A stretch of 64,000 nucleotides of DNA. Origin: Pseudidiomarina gelatinasegens (GTDB lineage Bacteria > Pseudomonadota > Gammaproteobacteria > Enterobacterales > Alteromonadaceae). The position numbers and the translations under genes were made by a program. The stretch spans positions 1 through 64,000 of the forward strand of contig NZ_RSFE01000007.1 in the NCBI RefSeq assembly GCF_004025325.1, in the 5' to 3' direction. The notes beneath the pieces were generated by a model. It saw only the letters and a list, made by a program, of their open reading frames with translations, searched no databases and was not told the DNA's origin. Below, piece after piece: positions 42,262 through 51,567 of this stretch. Numbering within the stretch: position 1 is the first letter of the stretch; every line of letters begins with the position of its first letter.

Positions 42262-43228
42262 GTATCGCAAGTTGTGTTTTGGACTGCTCGCCGTCACCCT
42301 ATTACAGGGGTGTGCCACCTACGTTGAGCATAAATTATTAAATCGGGTTGAGCCTTTGGGTATTCCTGCCAACATGCCGGAAATTATTGCGGAACTTGGT
42401 GGTGAATCACGTCAGTTTTGTATGCCACATCTGGGCGGTTGTACCGAGTATTTGTATGGTGCGCCAATTAAGGATGAAACCGGCCGCAGTTTTTCGTTTA
42501 CTGCGGTGGGCGACGATAAAACCATTGAATACAAGTTAGCCTTAGACCGTAAGCAAATTCCTGAAGCGCGCCGTGGCACCATGGTCATGTTACATGGCTA
42601 CGGTGGCAGCAAAGAAACCATGTTCTTCCTTGCAGATTACTACCGTTTTATCGGTTTTCATGTGGTTATTCCGGATTTAAAAGGCCATGGCGGGTCATCG
42701 CATGATACACCTGGTTTTGCGGTTGAAGATGCTGACATGATCACCACATTAATTGACTCCCTGCCGGCGCGCGAACGGCCGCACCCGATTTATTTAACCG
42801 GCTTTTCAATGGGTGCATTAGCGGCGGTGCATGTGGCGCGGCAGCGTAACGACATTAGCGGTATGGTGCTGTTAGCACCCATGCGTCAATTTGAAGATGC
42901 GGTTTATGAAGTCACTAAGATGACCTACAAAAACACCAGTAAAATTGTTTCTGAAAAGTCAATTCGCGAAGGTGTTCGTAATGCTCTTGTTACGAAAGAA
43001 ATTGATCCGTCTTCTTTAGATTTGCACCAGGTGTTGCCGCCAGTAAAAGTTCCTACGCTCATTCTAGCCAGTGATGTTGATCCGGTGGGGCCATATGACT
43101 ATTTTGAAGCGCTTAATTCGCGTTATGTGACCGTGAAGCTGATTCAGGATAGACACCATTTTTTAATGGGGATTATGGATCCGAAAATGCACGAGCATTT
43201 GTACACGTGGCTGCAAAAACAGCGCTAA
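42260..43228 (+). CDS. Alpha/beta hydrolase lipoprotein
   Basis: 322 residues with a lipoprotein signal ending L-L-Q-G-C, acyl cysteine at about residue 18. The hydrolase fold shows M-L-H-G-Y-G-G-S-K, the nucleophile Ser in T-G-F-S-M-G-A-L, a likely Asp in A-S-D-V-D-P-V-G and a His near the end in D-R-H-H-F-L-M-G. It should be a lipase or esterase anchored to a membrane facing the periplasm. Two cysteines near 53 and 59 (F-C-M-P-H-L-G-G-C) may form a disulphide. It is monocistronic with an unusual dyad over its start. The substrate is unknown. Confidence 0.85.
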   Translation: MYRKLCFGLLAVTLLQGCATYVEHKLLNRVEPLGIPANMPEIIAELGGESRQFCMPHLGGCTEYLYGAPIKDETGRSFSFTAVGDDKTIEYKLALDRKQIPEARRGTMVMLHGYGGSKETMFFLADYYRFIGFHVVIPDLKGHGGSSHDTPGFAVEDADMITTLIDSLPARERPHPIYLTGFSMGALAAVHVARQRNDISGMVLLAPMRQFEDAVYEVTKMTYKNTSKIVSEKSIREGVRNALVTKEIDPSSLDLHQVLPPVKVPTLILASDVDPVGPYDYFEALNSRYVTVKLIQDRHHFLMGIMDPKMHEHLYTWLQKQR

Positions 43229-43241
43229 GCGCATTTAGGAA

Positions 43242-44582
43242 TTAGCGTATTGGCCAGTCGGCAGCATCGCTGTGATCGAGATGCTGCTCGTGGTCGTCAC
43301 CTTGCCAGCGTTCTATAAACTCGCGTTTTGGGTCATACATAGCGGTTTGCTTGCCCAGATCAAACCAACGATGGCCGCGCGGGTCGGCGCCAACTCCGGC
43401 TAAGTACTGCCAATTGCCCCAATTCGCAGCAACGTCATAATCAACCAGCTGCTGTTCAAAGTAGGCCGCACCATAGCGCCAATCTAGTCCAAGCTCATGA
43501 ACAAAACAGCTTGCGACTAATTGTCGGCCGCGATTTGAAATATAGCCGGTGGCATTAAGCTGTTTCATGCACGCATTCACAATTGGGTAGGGTGTATTTC
43601 CCTGGCACCACTTTTGAAAACGCCCAGGATAAAAGCTGGTTGTGGGGCGGTGGCCTTGAATGCCTCCGGCAGCAAATACTTGGTTGCCGTAATGCTGTGC
43701 ATACCAATGAAAATATTCGCGCCAGAGTAATTCAAAAAATATCCAATAGGTACTCTCATTAGCGCCTTGCCGGGCTTCATGTTGGTCTAACTGTGCTAGA
43801 ACTTGTCTTGCCGACACAGAACCGTCGGCCAGCCATGGTGAAAACTTGGTGGAGTGCTGCCAGGTGTCCAGTGCGTTGCGGGTGGTCTTGTAGTGCTGTG
43901 CAGCGTTGCTCTTGAAATAGCCCTCGATATGTTGCTGACCCGCTGCGCTACCCCCACTGAAAGGGCTGTTTTCGTTGGGTGTTGCGGGTGGCTGAAAAGT
44001 CGAGCAATTTAAACGGGCTGGCTTCGGTGGTAACGACGCGGGGGCTGGCAACGGCGCTTTGATAGCCGGCCGTAAGCTGTTGCTTTCGACATATTTGCGG
44101 AATTTCGAAAACGATGCCGGAAAGCTCTCAGTTTGAGACGGCATGATGTGTTGTAGTTGCGCGCGTTCAAACAAGGTGGTGGTGTCATCTTGCACGTAGT
44201 CCAGAAAAGGGTAGCGCTCGCGCACAATATCAAAATAGTGGCGCTCGTAAGCACCGGACTGATGGCTGCGATAGATGGCATCAACACCAAATTCTGCAAT
44301 CAGTTTAGCGACCGCATGCAAAGGCGCCTCATAGGAAACAAATAAGCGTTGGCCCAGCGTCTGCAGTTGGTTGTCGAGGTCGGCGAGGCTTTGTTGTAAA
44401 AATTGCCAGCGTAATTCGCCCATACTGCGCAACCCGTATCGATTCGGTTGAAACCATTTCGGGTTCACACAATACAAACAAATGAGCTGCTGGCATTCTT
44501 GAGCAGCGTGGTGCAGCAACGGGTGGTCGTCGGTGCGTAAATCATTTTCAAACCAAACTAAACCCACCCGATGCTTGGCCAT
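43242..44582 (-). CDS. DASH-type cryptochrome / photolyase family protein
   Basis: 446 residues. The N-terminal antenna domain starts V-G-L-V-W-F-E-N-D-L-R-T-D-D-H-P-L. The FAD domain contains F-Q-K-W-C-Q-G-N-T-P-Y-P-I-V-N-A-C-M-K-Q-L-N-A-T-G-Y in the region where DASH members are strongly conserved, then N-R-G-R-Q and N-W-G-N-W-Q-Y-L-A-G-V-G-A-D-P-R. These features point to cryptochrome-DASH more than to a classical CPD photolyase. DASH proteins repair cyclobutane dimers in single-stranded DNA under blue light. It follows the Old Yellow Enzyme gene by 3 bases, with that gene's end supplying the ribosome binding site, so they form one operon. Confidence 0.9.
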   Translation of the reverse strand: MAKHRVGLVWFENDLRTDDHPLLHHAAQECQQLICLYCVNPKWFQPNRYGLRSMGELRWQFLQQSLADLDNQLQTLGQRLFVSYEAPLHAVAKLIAEFGVDAIYRSHQSGAYERHYFDIVRERYPFLDYVQDDTTTLFERAQLQHIMPSQTESFPASFSKFRKYVESNSLRPAIKAPLPAPASLPPKPARLNCSTFQPPATPNENSPFSGGSAAGQQHIEGYFKSNAAQHYKTTRNALDTWQHSTKFSPWLADGSVSARQVLAQLDQHEARQGANESTYWIFFELLWREYFHWYAQHYGNQVFAAGGIQGHRPTTSFYPGRFQKWCQGNTPYPIVNACMKQLNATGYISNRGRQLVASCFVHELGLDWRYGAAYFEQQLVDYDVAANWGNWQYLAGVGADPRGHRWFDLGKQTAMYDPKREFIERWQGDDHEQHLDHSDAADWPIR

Positions 44583-44585
44583 TGG

Positions 44586-45692
44586 CTACACCAGCTCTTT
44601 CAATGCGGCCTTGCTGAATGCTTCAACCTCATCTTCACGGCCATCACGCATTTTTTGCAGCCAATTGGGGTCTTGCAACAGGGCACGACCAACCGCAATA
44701 AGTTCGAATTCGTGGTTACCCATACGTTTAACGAGCTCATCGATACCTGATTTTTCTACTGCAGGTTTGTCGGAAGCAAAGGTACCGCTGATAAAGTCTT
44801 CGGTAAGGCCAACGCTGCCTACTGAAATAGCAGGTTTACCAGTTAGCTTCTGCGTCCAACCGGCTAAGTTCAGATCAGACCCTTCAAATTCTGTTTCCCA
44901 GAACCGGCGCGTTGAGGCATGGAAAATATCCACACCCGCATCAATCAGCAGGTCGAGCAATTCTTTCAGTTGTTCTGGCGTGTTAGCTAACTTGCCGTCG
45001 TAGTCTTGCTGTTTCCACTGCGAGAAGCGAAATACGATGGCAAAGTCTTTGCCGACAGCGGTCCGCACGGCCCGCACAATTTCGCAGGCGAATCGGGCGC
45101 GGTTTGCGAGTGAACCGCCATAGCTATCGTCGCGTTTATTGGTGCCTTCCCATAAAAATTGGTCAATTAAATAACCGTGTGCACCATGAATTTCAACACC
45201 GTCAAAACCCACATCCTTGGCTTGTTTGGCCGAGTCAGCGAAGGCAGCGACCACGTCATCAATATCCTGCTGGGTCATGGTGACGCCGTTTGGTTTACCC
45301 GGGGCGAACAACCCAGACGGGCTATAGGCTGGCGCAGCATTGTCATCTTCTGGCTTGCGTACGCCACCCACGTGCCATAACTGTGGAATAATTTGTCCAC
45401 CCGCTTGGTGCACGGCATCAACGACCTGTTTCCAGCCTGCCATAGCCTGTTCACCAAAAATATGGGGCACGTTCGGGAAGCCGCTTGCACCGGGATGATT
45501 GATTTCAACACCTTCGGTGATGATGAGGCCCACTTCGCCTTCGGCCCGACGCTGGTAGTAGCTAACAACAGCAGCATTTGGCACGTTGCCGGGAGAAAAG
45601 CTGCGTGTCATAGGCGCCATAACAACGCGATTACGCAGGTTCAGTGACTTGCATGAAAATGGTTGAAGTAACGGGGATAAATCGGTCGACAT
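44586..45692 (-). CDS. Old Yellow Enzyme family alkene reductase (NemA-like)
   Basis: 368 residues forming an FMN TIM barrel. M-A-P-M-T-R-S near 25, the substrate-binding H-G-A-H-G-Y-L-I-D-Q-F-L near 180, and A-V-G-R-A-L-L-Q-D-P-N-W near 340 are the family landmarks. It should reduce activated C=C bonds of enones, maleimides or nitro compounds with NAD(P)H. GGAG stands before the ATG. The cryptochrome gene follows after 3 bases. The pairing of two flavoproteins suggests a shared response, possibly to light or electrophile stress; this is inference. Confidence 0.93.
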   Translation of the reverse strand: MSTDLSPLLQPFSCKSLNLRNRVVMAPMTRSFSPGNVPNAAVVSYYQRRAEGEVGLIITEGVEINHPGASGFPNVPHIFGEQAMAGWKQVVDAVHQAGGQIIPQLWHVGGVRKPEDDNAAPAYSPSGLFAPGKPNGVTMTQQDIDDVVAAFADSAKQAKDVGFDGVEIHGAHGYLIDQFLWEGTNKRDDSYGGSLANRARFACEIVRAVRTAVGKDFAIVFRFSQWKQQDYDGKLANTPEQLKELLDLLIDAGVDIFHASTRRFWETEFEGSDLNLAGWTQKLTGKPAISVGSVGLTEDFISGTFASDKPAVEKSGIDELVKRMGNHEFELIAVGRALLQDPNWLQKMRDGREDEVEAFSKAALKELV

Positions 45693-45753
45693 GATAACTC
45701 CTTGAATCAGTCTGGTGATGGCATTACGGAATAACTCAGCAAAACGATCGTTG

Positions 45754-47400
45754 TTAGGCGTTATTCAGCATTTCATCGGGAAGAGGTTCTTCAATGCAGG
45801 CACATAGCGTCGCAACAAGTTTGCGCTCGGTATCTGAGATATGTTGGTCTGCCGCGACAGTTTCAACCCATTTCTTAACCAACGGCTGTTTTGCCCGTGG
45901 TGACCAGCTTTTACAAGTATTTAGCGCCTGTTCAAGTTGACGAAAATCGACCGGTTCTTTTTGTTCCGCACGTTTCAAGGCAACGACTGTTGCGGCAAAG
46001 GCTTCCGCATTATCAAGCTTCGCTTGAAATCGTTTGTCTTTGGTTAGCTGGCGGGCCAGTAGCTGGTAAAGGCACCAATGGAATAAGTCGTCGCTTTGGT
46101 CAAGGCGTTCGAGATCTTGCAGCAGAGCGAGCCTGTCTGAGTCTTTCGCTACGCGCAGTGCTGGTACTGACAGTTCAACTAATGCCAACTGCTGCGCTGG
46201 TGTCAGTGCCGTTAAGTTTGGGTGGCTTTCACCGAATAGCTGACCCACCACCATGTCACGAATAAACTGCGGTGCCTGTTGCGGCGATCGGGCTCGCTCA
46301 AGCAACAATGCTGGCAAAGCTAACATCGCTAAGCGATTCAATGCGGATGGTTGCGATTGGCTGGCTTGCTGTTCAGTTTCAGACTGAGCCATGGCCTGTT
46401 TGGGTTGCGGGTAGCGACCATTCCAGCTAGGTTGGATGCGCTTAATGCGTTTGTCCAGCGGTGGGTGTGTGGCCATTAAAGTTAGCCAAGAGCTGAGCGC
46501 TTGGCCAAAAAACAGGTGGGCTGTTTCATCGGCATTGGCATGTGCAATGCGGCTGCCGTGTTCACGCGCGCCAATTTGTTGCAGCGCACCGGACAATGCT
46601 TCTGGATTACGAGTAAACTGCACGGCTGCGGCGTCAGCTAAATATTCACGCTGTCGACTTACCGCAGACTTGATTAAATTGCCAAAAAACACACCAATGT
46701 AGCCGATGATGAATAAGGCTAAGCCCACTAATGGCAACGCATTGCCATTACCGCGCCTACGGGCGCCGCTAAAACGCGCTGAGTGAATAAATATTCGGCC
46801 CACATGTGCAATCAACAGAATTCCTGCAAGTGCGGCGATTAAGCGAATATTAAGACGCATGTCGCCATTCAAAATATGGCTGAACTCGTGTGCGACTACC
46901 GCTTGAAGTTGCTCACGCGAAAAAGTTTCGACCGCACCGCGGGTTAAGCCAATTACCGCATCTTTGGTTTCGTAACCTGCGGCAAAGGCATTGATGTTGC
47001 TTTCATTGGGAAGTAAATAAACCGCCGGAACCGGCATGTTTGCAGCAATCGCCATTTCTTCGACGACATTAAGAATACGCCGCTCTAACGGATCTGTGGT
47101 GTCTGGGGAGATGCGCTCGCCGCCCAAGCTTTCAGCAACCACGTGGCCGCCGGGCTTAAGGCTGAGCCACTTGACCAACATGGCCATTAAAATACCGCCG
47201 CCTACTAACACCACCACCCAGGCAATAGGCTCCCAACTGAAGTGGTATTCCCCGTTTTGTTGCACCGCAACGCCACCGAAAATAGCGGCTGTGACCAAAG
47301 CAACGAAACCGATAATCAACGTAAAGGCAATCAGAAACAGCACAACCAGCAGGCCAGTGTTACGCTTGGCCTGCTGTTGGTGTTCAAAAAAATTAACCAT
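45754..47400 (-). CDS. M48 metallopeptidase with long C-terminal extension
   Basis: 548 residues. Two TM segments near the N-terminus (about 16-42 and 60-80) precede the M48 peptidase domain. The zinc site H-E-F-S-H starts at His171 and a second hydrophobic pair follows (185-250). This much resembles HtpX (about 290 residues). Residues of about 330-548 are an additional cytoplasmic region whose end, D-Q-H-I-S-D-T-E-R-K-L-V-A-T-L, looks like a TerB-type helix. It may degrade misfolded membrane proteins. LemA lies 15 bases upstream in the same operon, a pairing seen in many bacteria. Confidence 0.88.
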   Translation of the reverse strand: MVNFFEHQQQAKRNTGLLVVLFLIAFTLIIGFVALVTAAIFGGVAVQQNGEYHFSWEPIAWVVVLVGGGILMAMLVKWLSLKPGGHVVAESLGGERISPDTTDPLERRILNVVEEMAIAANMPVPAVYLLPNESNINAFAAGYETKDAVIGLTRGAVETFSREQLQAVVAHEFSHILNGDMRLNIRLIAALAGILLIAHVGRIFIHSARFSGARRRGNGNALPLVGLALFIIGYIGVFFGNLIKSAVSRQREYLADAAAVQFTRNPEALSGALQQIGAREHGSRIAHANADETAHLFFGQALSSWLTLMATHPPLDKRIKRIQPSWNGRYPQPKQAMAQSETEQQASQSQPSALNRLAMLALPALLLERARSPQQAPQFIRDMVVGQLFGESHPNLTALTPAQQLALVELSVPALRVAKDSDRLALLQDLERLDQSDDLFHWCLYQLLARQLTKDKRFQAKLDNAEAFAATVVALKRAEQKEPVDFRQLEQALNTCKSWSPRAKQPLVKKWVETVAADQHISDTERKLVATLCACIEEPLPDEMLNNA

Positions 47401-47415
47401 ACTTAGTCGCTCGCC

Positions 47416-48009
47416 TTAAAAATTAACTTTTGGCGCGGCTTGAATCTCGGCGCTGTCAGCAAACTCAAGCAAGTTGGCGTCTTTGCTATGCCCAAAGAAG
47501 CTTGCAAAAACCACTGGCGGGAATGACTGACGATAGGTGTTGTAAGTCATTACAGCGTCATTAAATGCCTGCCGTGAAAATGCCACGCGGTTTTCCGTAC
47601 TGGTTAATTCTTCACTAACCTGCATCATGTTTTGGTTGGCTTTTAAATCTGGGTAAGCTTCCATCACTACGTTCAGGCGGCCAAGCGCACTGCCCAAAGC
47701 TGATTCCGCACCACCGAGTTGTTGCATGGCACCCGCATTGGTTGGGTCTTTTGCCGCATTCGGCAATGCCGCTGCAGCTTGGTTACGCGCCGAAATAACG
47801 GCTTCTAATGTTTCACGTTCGTGGGTTAAGTAAGCTTTTGCTGTTTCAACCAAGTTAGGAATCAGGTCATAGCGGCGCTTCAGTTGCACTTCAATTTGCG
47901 CAAAGGCGTTTTCGAATTGATTTTTAAAGCGTACTAGTTTGTTGTAGATGCCAATTAGGTAAACCAGCAACACTACTACTGCAATGATAATAATCCAGCC
48001 TGTAGTCAT
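47416..48009 (-). CDS. lemA: LemA family protein
   Basis: 197 residues. One TM segment at the N-terminus (about 3-22: W-I-I-I-I-A-V-V-V-L-L-V-Y-L-I-G) is followed by the LemA helical bundle: Y-N-K-L-V-R-F-K-N-Q-F-E-N-A-F-A-Q-I-E-V-Q-L-K-R-R-Y-D-L-I-P-N-L-V is cut into the usual first helices, then L-T-S-T-E-N-R-V-A-F-S-R-Q-A-F-N-D-A-V. The exact role of LemA is not known; it commonly pairs with M48 peptidases. GGAG precedes the ATG. It is the first gene of the leftward pair and is divergent from gmk. Confidence 0.92.
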   Translation of the reverse strand: MTTGWIIIIAVVVLLVYLIGIYNKLVRFKNQFENAFAQIEVQLKRRYDLIPNLVETAKAYLTHERETLEAVISARNQAAAALPNAAKDPTNAGAMQQLGGAESALGSALGRLNVVMEAYPDLKANQNMMQVSEELTSTENRVAFSRQAFNDAVMTYNTYRQSFPPVVFASFFGHSKDANLLEFADSAEIQAAPKVNF

Positions 48010-48090
48010 CCCGTTTCTCCGCTCTAGTTATTTGTCTATGCAACATGCTATGCTTTGCCGTTATTAGCAAGCCAATCAATGTAATTATTC

Positions 48091-48732
48091 ATGAAAACAC
48101 CAATCGCCAACGGCAACTTGTTTATTTTGGCTGCTCCAAGTGGGGCAGGTAAATCCAGTTTAATTCGTGCGTTGCTGGAACGCCATAGCCATGACAGCAT
48201 GCAAGTGTCTGTGTCGTGTACTACCCGTGCGCCACGCCCTGGTGAAGTTAACGGTGAGCACTACCACTTTCTTACCGAAAGCCAATTCAAAGATAAAATC
48301 ACCAATAATGAATTTTATGAATGGGCGCACGTGTTCGGTAACTACTACGGTACCTCACGCACTTACATTGAACAGACTTTAGCGCAAGGCATTGACGTGT
48401 TTCTTGATATCGATTGGCAAGGTGCACGTCAGGTTCGTGAAGCGCACCCAAGTGCCCAGTCAATTTTTATTGTTCCGCCAAGTCTGGAAACTCTTGAGCA
48501 GCGCTTGCGCGCCAGGGGGCAAGACAGCGACGAAGTTATTTGCTCGCGTATGGCAAAAGCTCAGGCGGAAATGTCGCATTATCATGAGTTTGACTACCTG
48601 TTGGTCAACGACAAATTTGAGCAAACGTTGGCGCAACTTGAGCATATTGTATTTGCGCAGCGGCTTAAGTTAGGATTACAACAAGTGCGGCATGCCGCTA
48701 AACTCAAAGATCTCTTGGCGAATGGCGGGTAA
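48091..48732 (+). CDS. gmk: Guanylate kinase
   Basis: 213 residues. The P-loop [10 protein letters not shown] is at about 14-23, followed by [16 protein letters not shown] and Y-H-F, which bind GMP. D-I-D-W-Q-G-A and R-L-R-A-R-G-Q complete the signature. It phosphorylates GMP to GDP. I see no good ribosome binding site before the ATG. It is the first gene of the conserved gmk-rpoZ-spoT-ridA order, which links GTP supply to (p)ppGpp metabolism. Confidence 0.96.
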   Translation: MKTPIANGNLFILAAPSGAGKSSLIRALLERHSHDSMQVSVSCTTRAPRPGEVNGEHYHFLTESQFKDKITNNEFYEWAHVFGNYYGTSRTYIEQTLAQGIDVFLDIDWQGARQVREAHPSAQSIFIVPPSLETLEQRLRARGQDSDEVICSRMAKAQAEMSHYHEFDYLLVNDKFEQTLAQLEHIVFAQRLKLGLQQVRHAAKLKDLLANGG

Positions 48733-48776
48733 ATCCGTATAATTCCTGACCCGTTTTGCACATAGTTGGAGTAAAC

Positions 48777-49052
48777 ATGGCTCGCGTAACTGTAGAAGAT
48801 GCTGTTGACCGTATTGGCAACCGATTTGATTTAGTACTGGTATCAGCACGTCGTGCTCGCCAATTGGCAACCCAAGGCAAAGAAGCTTTGGTTCCTTGGA
48901 AGAACAATGAAAAAGCCACCGTTGTCGCCTTGCGCGAAATTGAAGGCGGATTTATTGACGCGAAGCGTTTAGACGCTGAAGAGCGTACTGAAATGGCGCA
49001 AAAAGACGCCGAAGAAATGGCGGCCGTTGACGCAATTCGTGGGCTTGAGTAA
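48777..49052 (+). CDS. rpoZ: RNA polymerase omega subunit
   Basis: 91 residues from the ATG at 48777 with TGGAG upstream, identical in length to E. coli omega. The start [21 protein letters not shown] and the R-A-R-Q-L-A-T-Q-G motif are invariant in the family. Omega folds the beta-prime subunit and forms one (p)ppGpp site on RNA polymerase. It lies 44 bases after gmk and 5 bases before spoT. Confidence 0.97.
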   Translation: MARVTVEDAVDRIGNRFDLVLVSARRARQLATQGKEALVPWKNNEKATVVALREIEGGFIDAKRLDAEERTEMAQKDAEEMAAVDAIRGLE

Positions 49053-49057
49053 ATCGG

Positions 49058-51172
49058 GTGTATTTGTTTGAAGGCCTCAGGCAACAGCTAGCTGAGTATT
49101 TGCCACCAGAAGAGGTGGAGCGCGCTGCTGCGGCCTTCAAATTAGCTGCCGACGGACACAAGCTACAAAAACGCCATAGCGGCGAACCTTATATTACCCA
49201 CCCCGTGGCAGTCGCAGGCCTATTGGCTGACATGCGACTCGATCACGAAACCATCATGGCCGCGTTGCTGCATGATGTGATTGAAGATACCCAATATACC
49301 CAAGAAGACCTTGCGGAACAGTTTGGCTCTACCGTCGCCGAATTGGTTGAGGGTGTGTCCAAGTTGGACAAGTTGCAGTTTCATTCGAAAGAAGAGCTGC
49401 AAACTGAAAACTATCGCAAAATGATCATGGCGATGGTGCAAGACATACGGGTGATTTTGATCAAGTTAGCAGACCGCACGCACAATATGCGTACTATCGG
49501 GCATTTGCGTCCTGAGAAGCGTCGCCGCATTGCCCGTGAAACACTCGAAATCTATGCGCCACTTGCTCATCGTTTGGGTATTCACGATATTAAGAATGAA
49601 CTCGAGTTGCTCGGCTTTCATGCCTTGCATCCGTGGCGCGCGAAATTACTTGAGTCAGAAGTTAAAAAAGCCCGCGGTAACCGACGTGAGTTGGTTGAGC
49701 GGGTGCAAGAAGAAATTGAAAAGCGCTTAAAAGACGTTGGCATCAAAGCCCGCGTACTTGGCCGCGAAAAGCATCTATACAGCATCTATCACAAAATGCG
49801 CGACAAAGAGCTGAAGTTCGAGCAAGTGATGGATATTTACGCGTTTCGGGTGATTGTTGATGAACTCGATACCTGCTATCGCGTTCTTGGTGCGTTACAC
49901 AACTTATATAAGCCAATTGAAACGCGCTTTAAAGATTACATAGCCATTCCCAAGTCGAATGGCTACCAGTCGCTGCATACATCGTTAAAAGGCCCACACG
50001 GTATCCCTGTTGAAGTTCAAATTCGTACCGAAGAAATGAACTTAATGGCAGATCGTGGCGTTGCGGCGCACTGGCTGTATAAAACCGACGAGAGCACCGG
50101 CACTACCGCGCAGGTTCGCGCGCGGCGCTGGATGCAGAGTTTGCTTGAGTTGCAGCAAAGCACAGGCAACACCTTTGAATTTATTGAAAACGTGAAGTCA
50201 GAGCTGTTCCCTGAAGAAATTTATGTGTTTACGCCAGAAGGGCGCATCATTGAGTTACCGCAAGGCGCTACGCCTGTTGATTTTGCCTATGCGGTGCATA
50301 CGGATATCGGTAACACCTGTATCGGTGCGCGCGTCAATCACAAGGTGTATTCGTTGTCGAAGCCATTGGAAACGGGGCAAACCGTTGAAATCAAAACGGC
50401 GCCCGGTTCTCGGCCAAATATTGCATGGCTAAACTTTGCCGTTACCGGCAAAGCACGGGCGAAAATTCGCCAGTACTTGAAAGGTCAAGAGTCACGCGAG
50501 GCGGAATATTTAGGCGAACGATTGTTGCGTGCAGCTTTAGGTCCAGTGAACTATGATGAGATTCCTGCAGCAGACTTCAAGCGCGTGCTAAAAGAAGTGA
50601 AGCTCGACGACGTACCGGCACTGCTGCGTGAAATTGGTCTCGGCAACATGATGTCGATAGCCATCGCAAAACGGTTACTTGGCGAACTGGCCCAACTCAA
50701 AGATGAACAAGCTGCTTCGATGGCGAAATCCACGTTAGCCATTCGCGGTGCAGAAGGCTTGCTGGTTAGCTTCGCAAAATGTTGCCGACCAATTCCTGGT
50801 GACGATATTATTGCCCATGTAAGCCCCGGTAAGGGTCTGGTTGTGCACCGCCGTGAATGTAAAAACGTGCGCGGCTATGAAGAAGAGCCAGGCCGTTATT
50901 TCCCAGTACAGTGGGAAACCAACATGGACGCTGAATTTACGACTGAAGTGCGGGTGGAAATTGTGAACCACCAAGGCGCTTTAGCCAAACTTACGGCATC
51001 GATAGCGAGTACTGGCTGCAATATTCATGGCCTGAAAACTGAAGAGCTTGATGCCAATGTCTATTACATTGATATCGCACTGAGTGTGCGAGATAGAAAA
51101 CAACTCGCCGATGTTATTCGCCACATTCGAAAAATGCCGAATGTGCAGCGTGTATCGCGATTAAGGAAGTAA
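49058..51172 (+). CDS. spoT: Bifunctional (p)ppGpp synthetase/hydrolase SpoT
   Basis: 704 residues from a GTG five bases after rpoZ; M-Y-L-F-E-G-L aligns with the E. coli start. Domains in order: hydrolase HD (H-D-V-I-E-D-T near 70), synthetase (D-I-Y-A-F-R-V-I-V near 265, then [11 protein letters not shown]), TGS (from about 385), a helical region and the C-terminal ACT (from about 625). The retained HD histidines mark it as SpoT and not RelA. It sets (p)ppGpp in response to fatty acid, carbon and iron stress. No independent ribosome binding site is clear, so coupling to rpoZ is likely. Confidence 0.96.
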   Translation: MYLFEGLRQQLAEYLPPEEVERAAAAFKLAADGHKLQKRHSGEPYITHPVAVAGLLADMRLDHETIMAALLHDVIEDTQYTQEDLAEQFGSTVAELVEGVSKLDKLQFHSKEELQTENYRKMIMAMVQDIRVILIKLADRTHNMRTIGHLRPEKRRRIARETLEIYAPLAHRLGIHDIKNELELLGFHALHPWRAKLLESEVKKARGNRRELVERVQEEIEKRLKDVGIKARVLGREKHLYSIYHKMRDKELKFEQVMDIYAFRVIVDELDTCYRVLGALHNLYKPIETRFKDYIAIPKSNGYQSLHTSLKGPHGIPVEVQIRTEEMNLMADRGVAAHWLYKTDESTGTTAQVRARRWMQSLLELQQSTGNTFEFIENVKSELFPEEIYVFTPEGRIIELPQGATPVDFAYAVHTDIGNTCIGARVNHKVYSLSKPLETGQTVEIKTAPGSRPNIAWLNFAVTGKARAKIRQYLKGQESREAEYLGERLLRAALGPVNYDEIPAADFKRVLKEVKLDDVPALLREIGLGNMMSIAIAKRLLGELAQLKDEQAASMAKSTLAIRGAEGLLVSFAKCCRPIPGDDIIAHVSPGKGLVVHRRECKNVRGYEEEPGRYFPVQWETNMDAEFTTEVRVEIVNHQGALAKLTASIASTGCNIHGLKTEELDANVYYIDIALSVRDRKQLADVIRHIRKMPNVQRVSRLRK

Positions 51173-51174
51173 CC

Positions 51175-51567
51175 ATGTCAAAAGTTATTATCAGCACTGA
51201 AAAAGCACCTGCCGCTATTGGAACCTATTCGCAAGCCGTTAAAATAGGTACAACGGTATACTTGTCCGGCCAAATTCCATTGGTGCCTGAAACCATGGAG
51301 TTCGTCAGCGAAGAGTTTCGTGCGCAAGCTGTACAAGTATTTAAGAATCTAACTGCAGTGTGTGAAGCTGCGGGCGGTTGCTTGCAAGATATGATCAAAG
51401 TTCAGATTTACCTGACTGATCTTGGCAACTTCCCGATTGTGAACGAAGTGATGGCAGAATTTTTTGAGATGCCATACCCAGCGCGCGCCGCAATTGGCGT
51501 AAAAGCCTTGCCAAAGGGCGCGCAAATAGAAATTGACGGTGTTATGGAGATACCTAGCACCAACTAA
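51175..51567 (+). CDS. ridA: RidA family enamine/imine deaminase
   Basis: 130 residues, 2 bases after spoT. The trimeric RidA fold shows A-I-G-T-Y-S-Q-A-V near 14, V-Y-L-S-G-Q-I-P-L near 30 and P-A-R-A-A-I-G-V near 102, whose Arg binds the carboxylate of the imine substrate. It clears reactive 2-aminoacrylate formed by PLP enzymes such as threonine and serine dehydratases. The last 4 bases overlap the stop of the convergent transporter. Confidence 0.95.
   Translation: MSKVIISTEKAPAAIGTYSQAVKIGTTVYLSGQIPLVPETMEFVSEEFRAQAVQVFKNLTAVCEAAGGCLQDMIKVQIYLTDLGNFPIVNEVMAEFFEMPYPARAAIGVKALPKGAQIEIDGVMEIPSTN

Noticed and set aside
45743-45752. AACGATCGTT palindrome between the Old Yellow Enzyme and M48 genes
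   Set aside because: Ten-base palindromes occur often by chance, and it lies just before the M48 stop codon, not in a promoter position.
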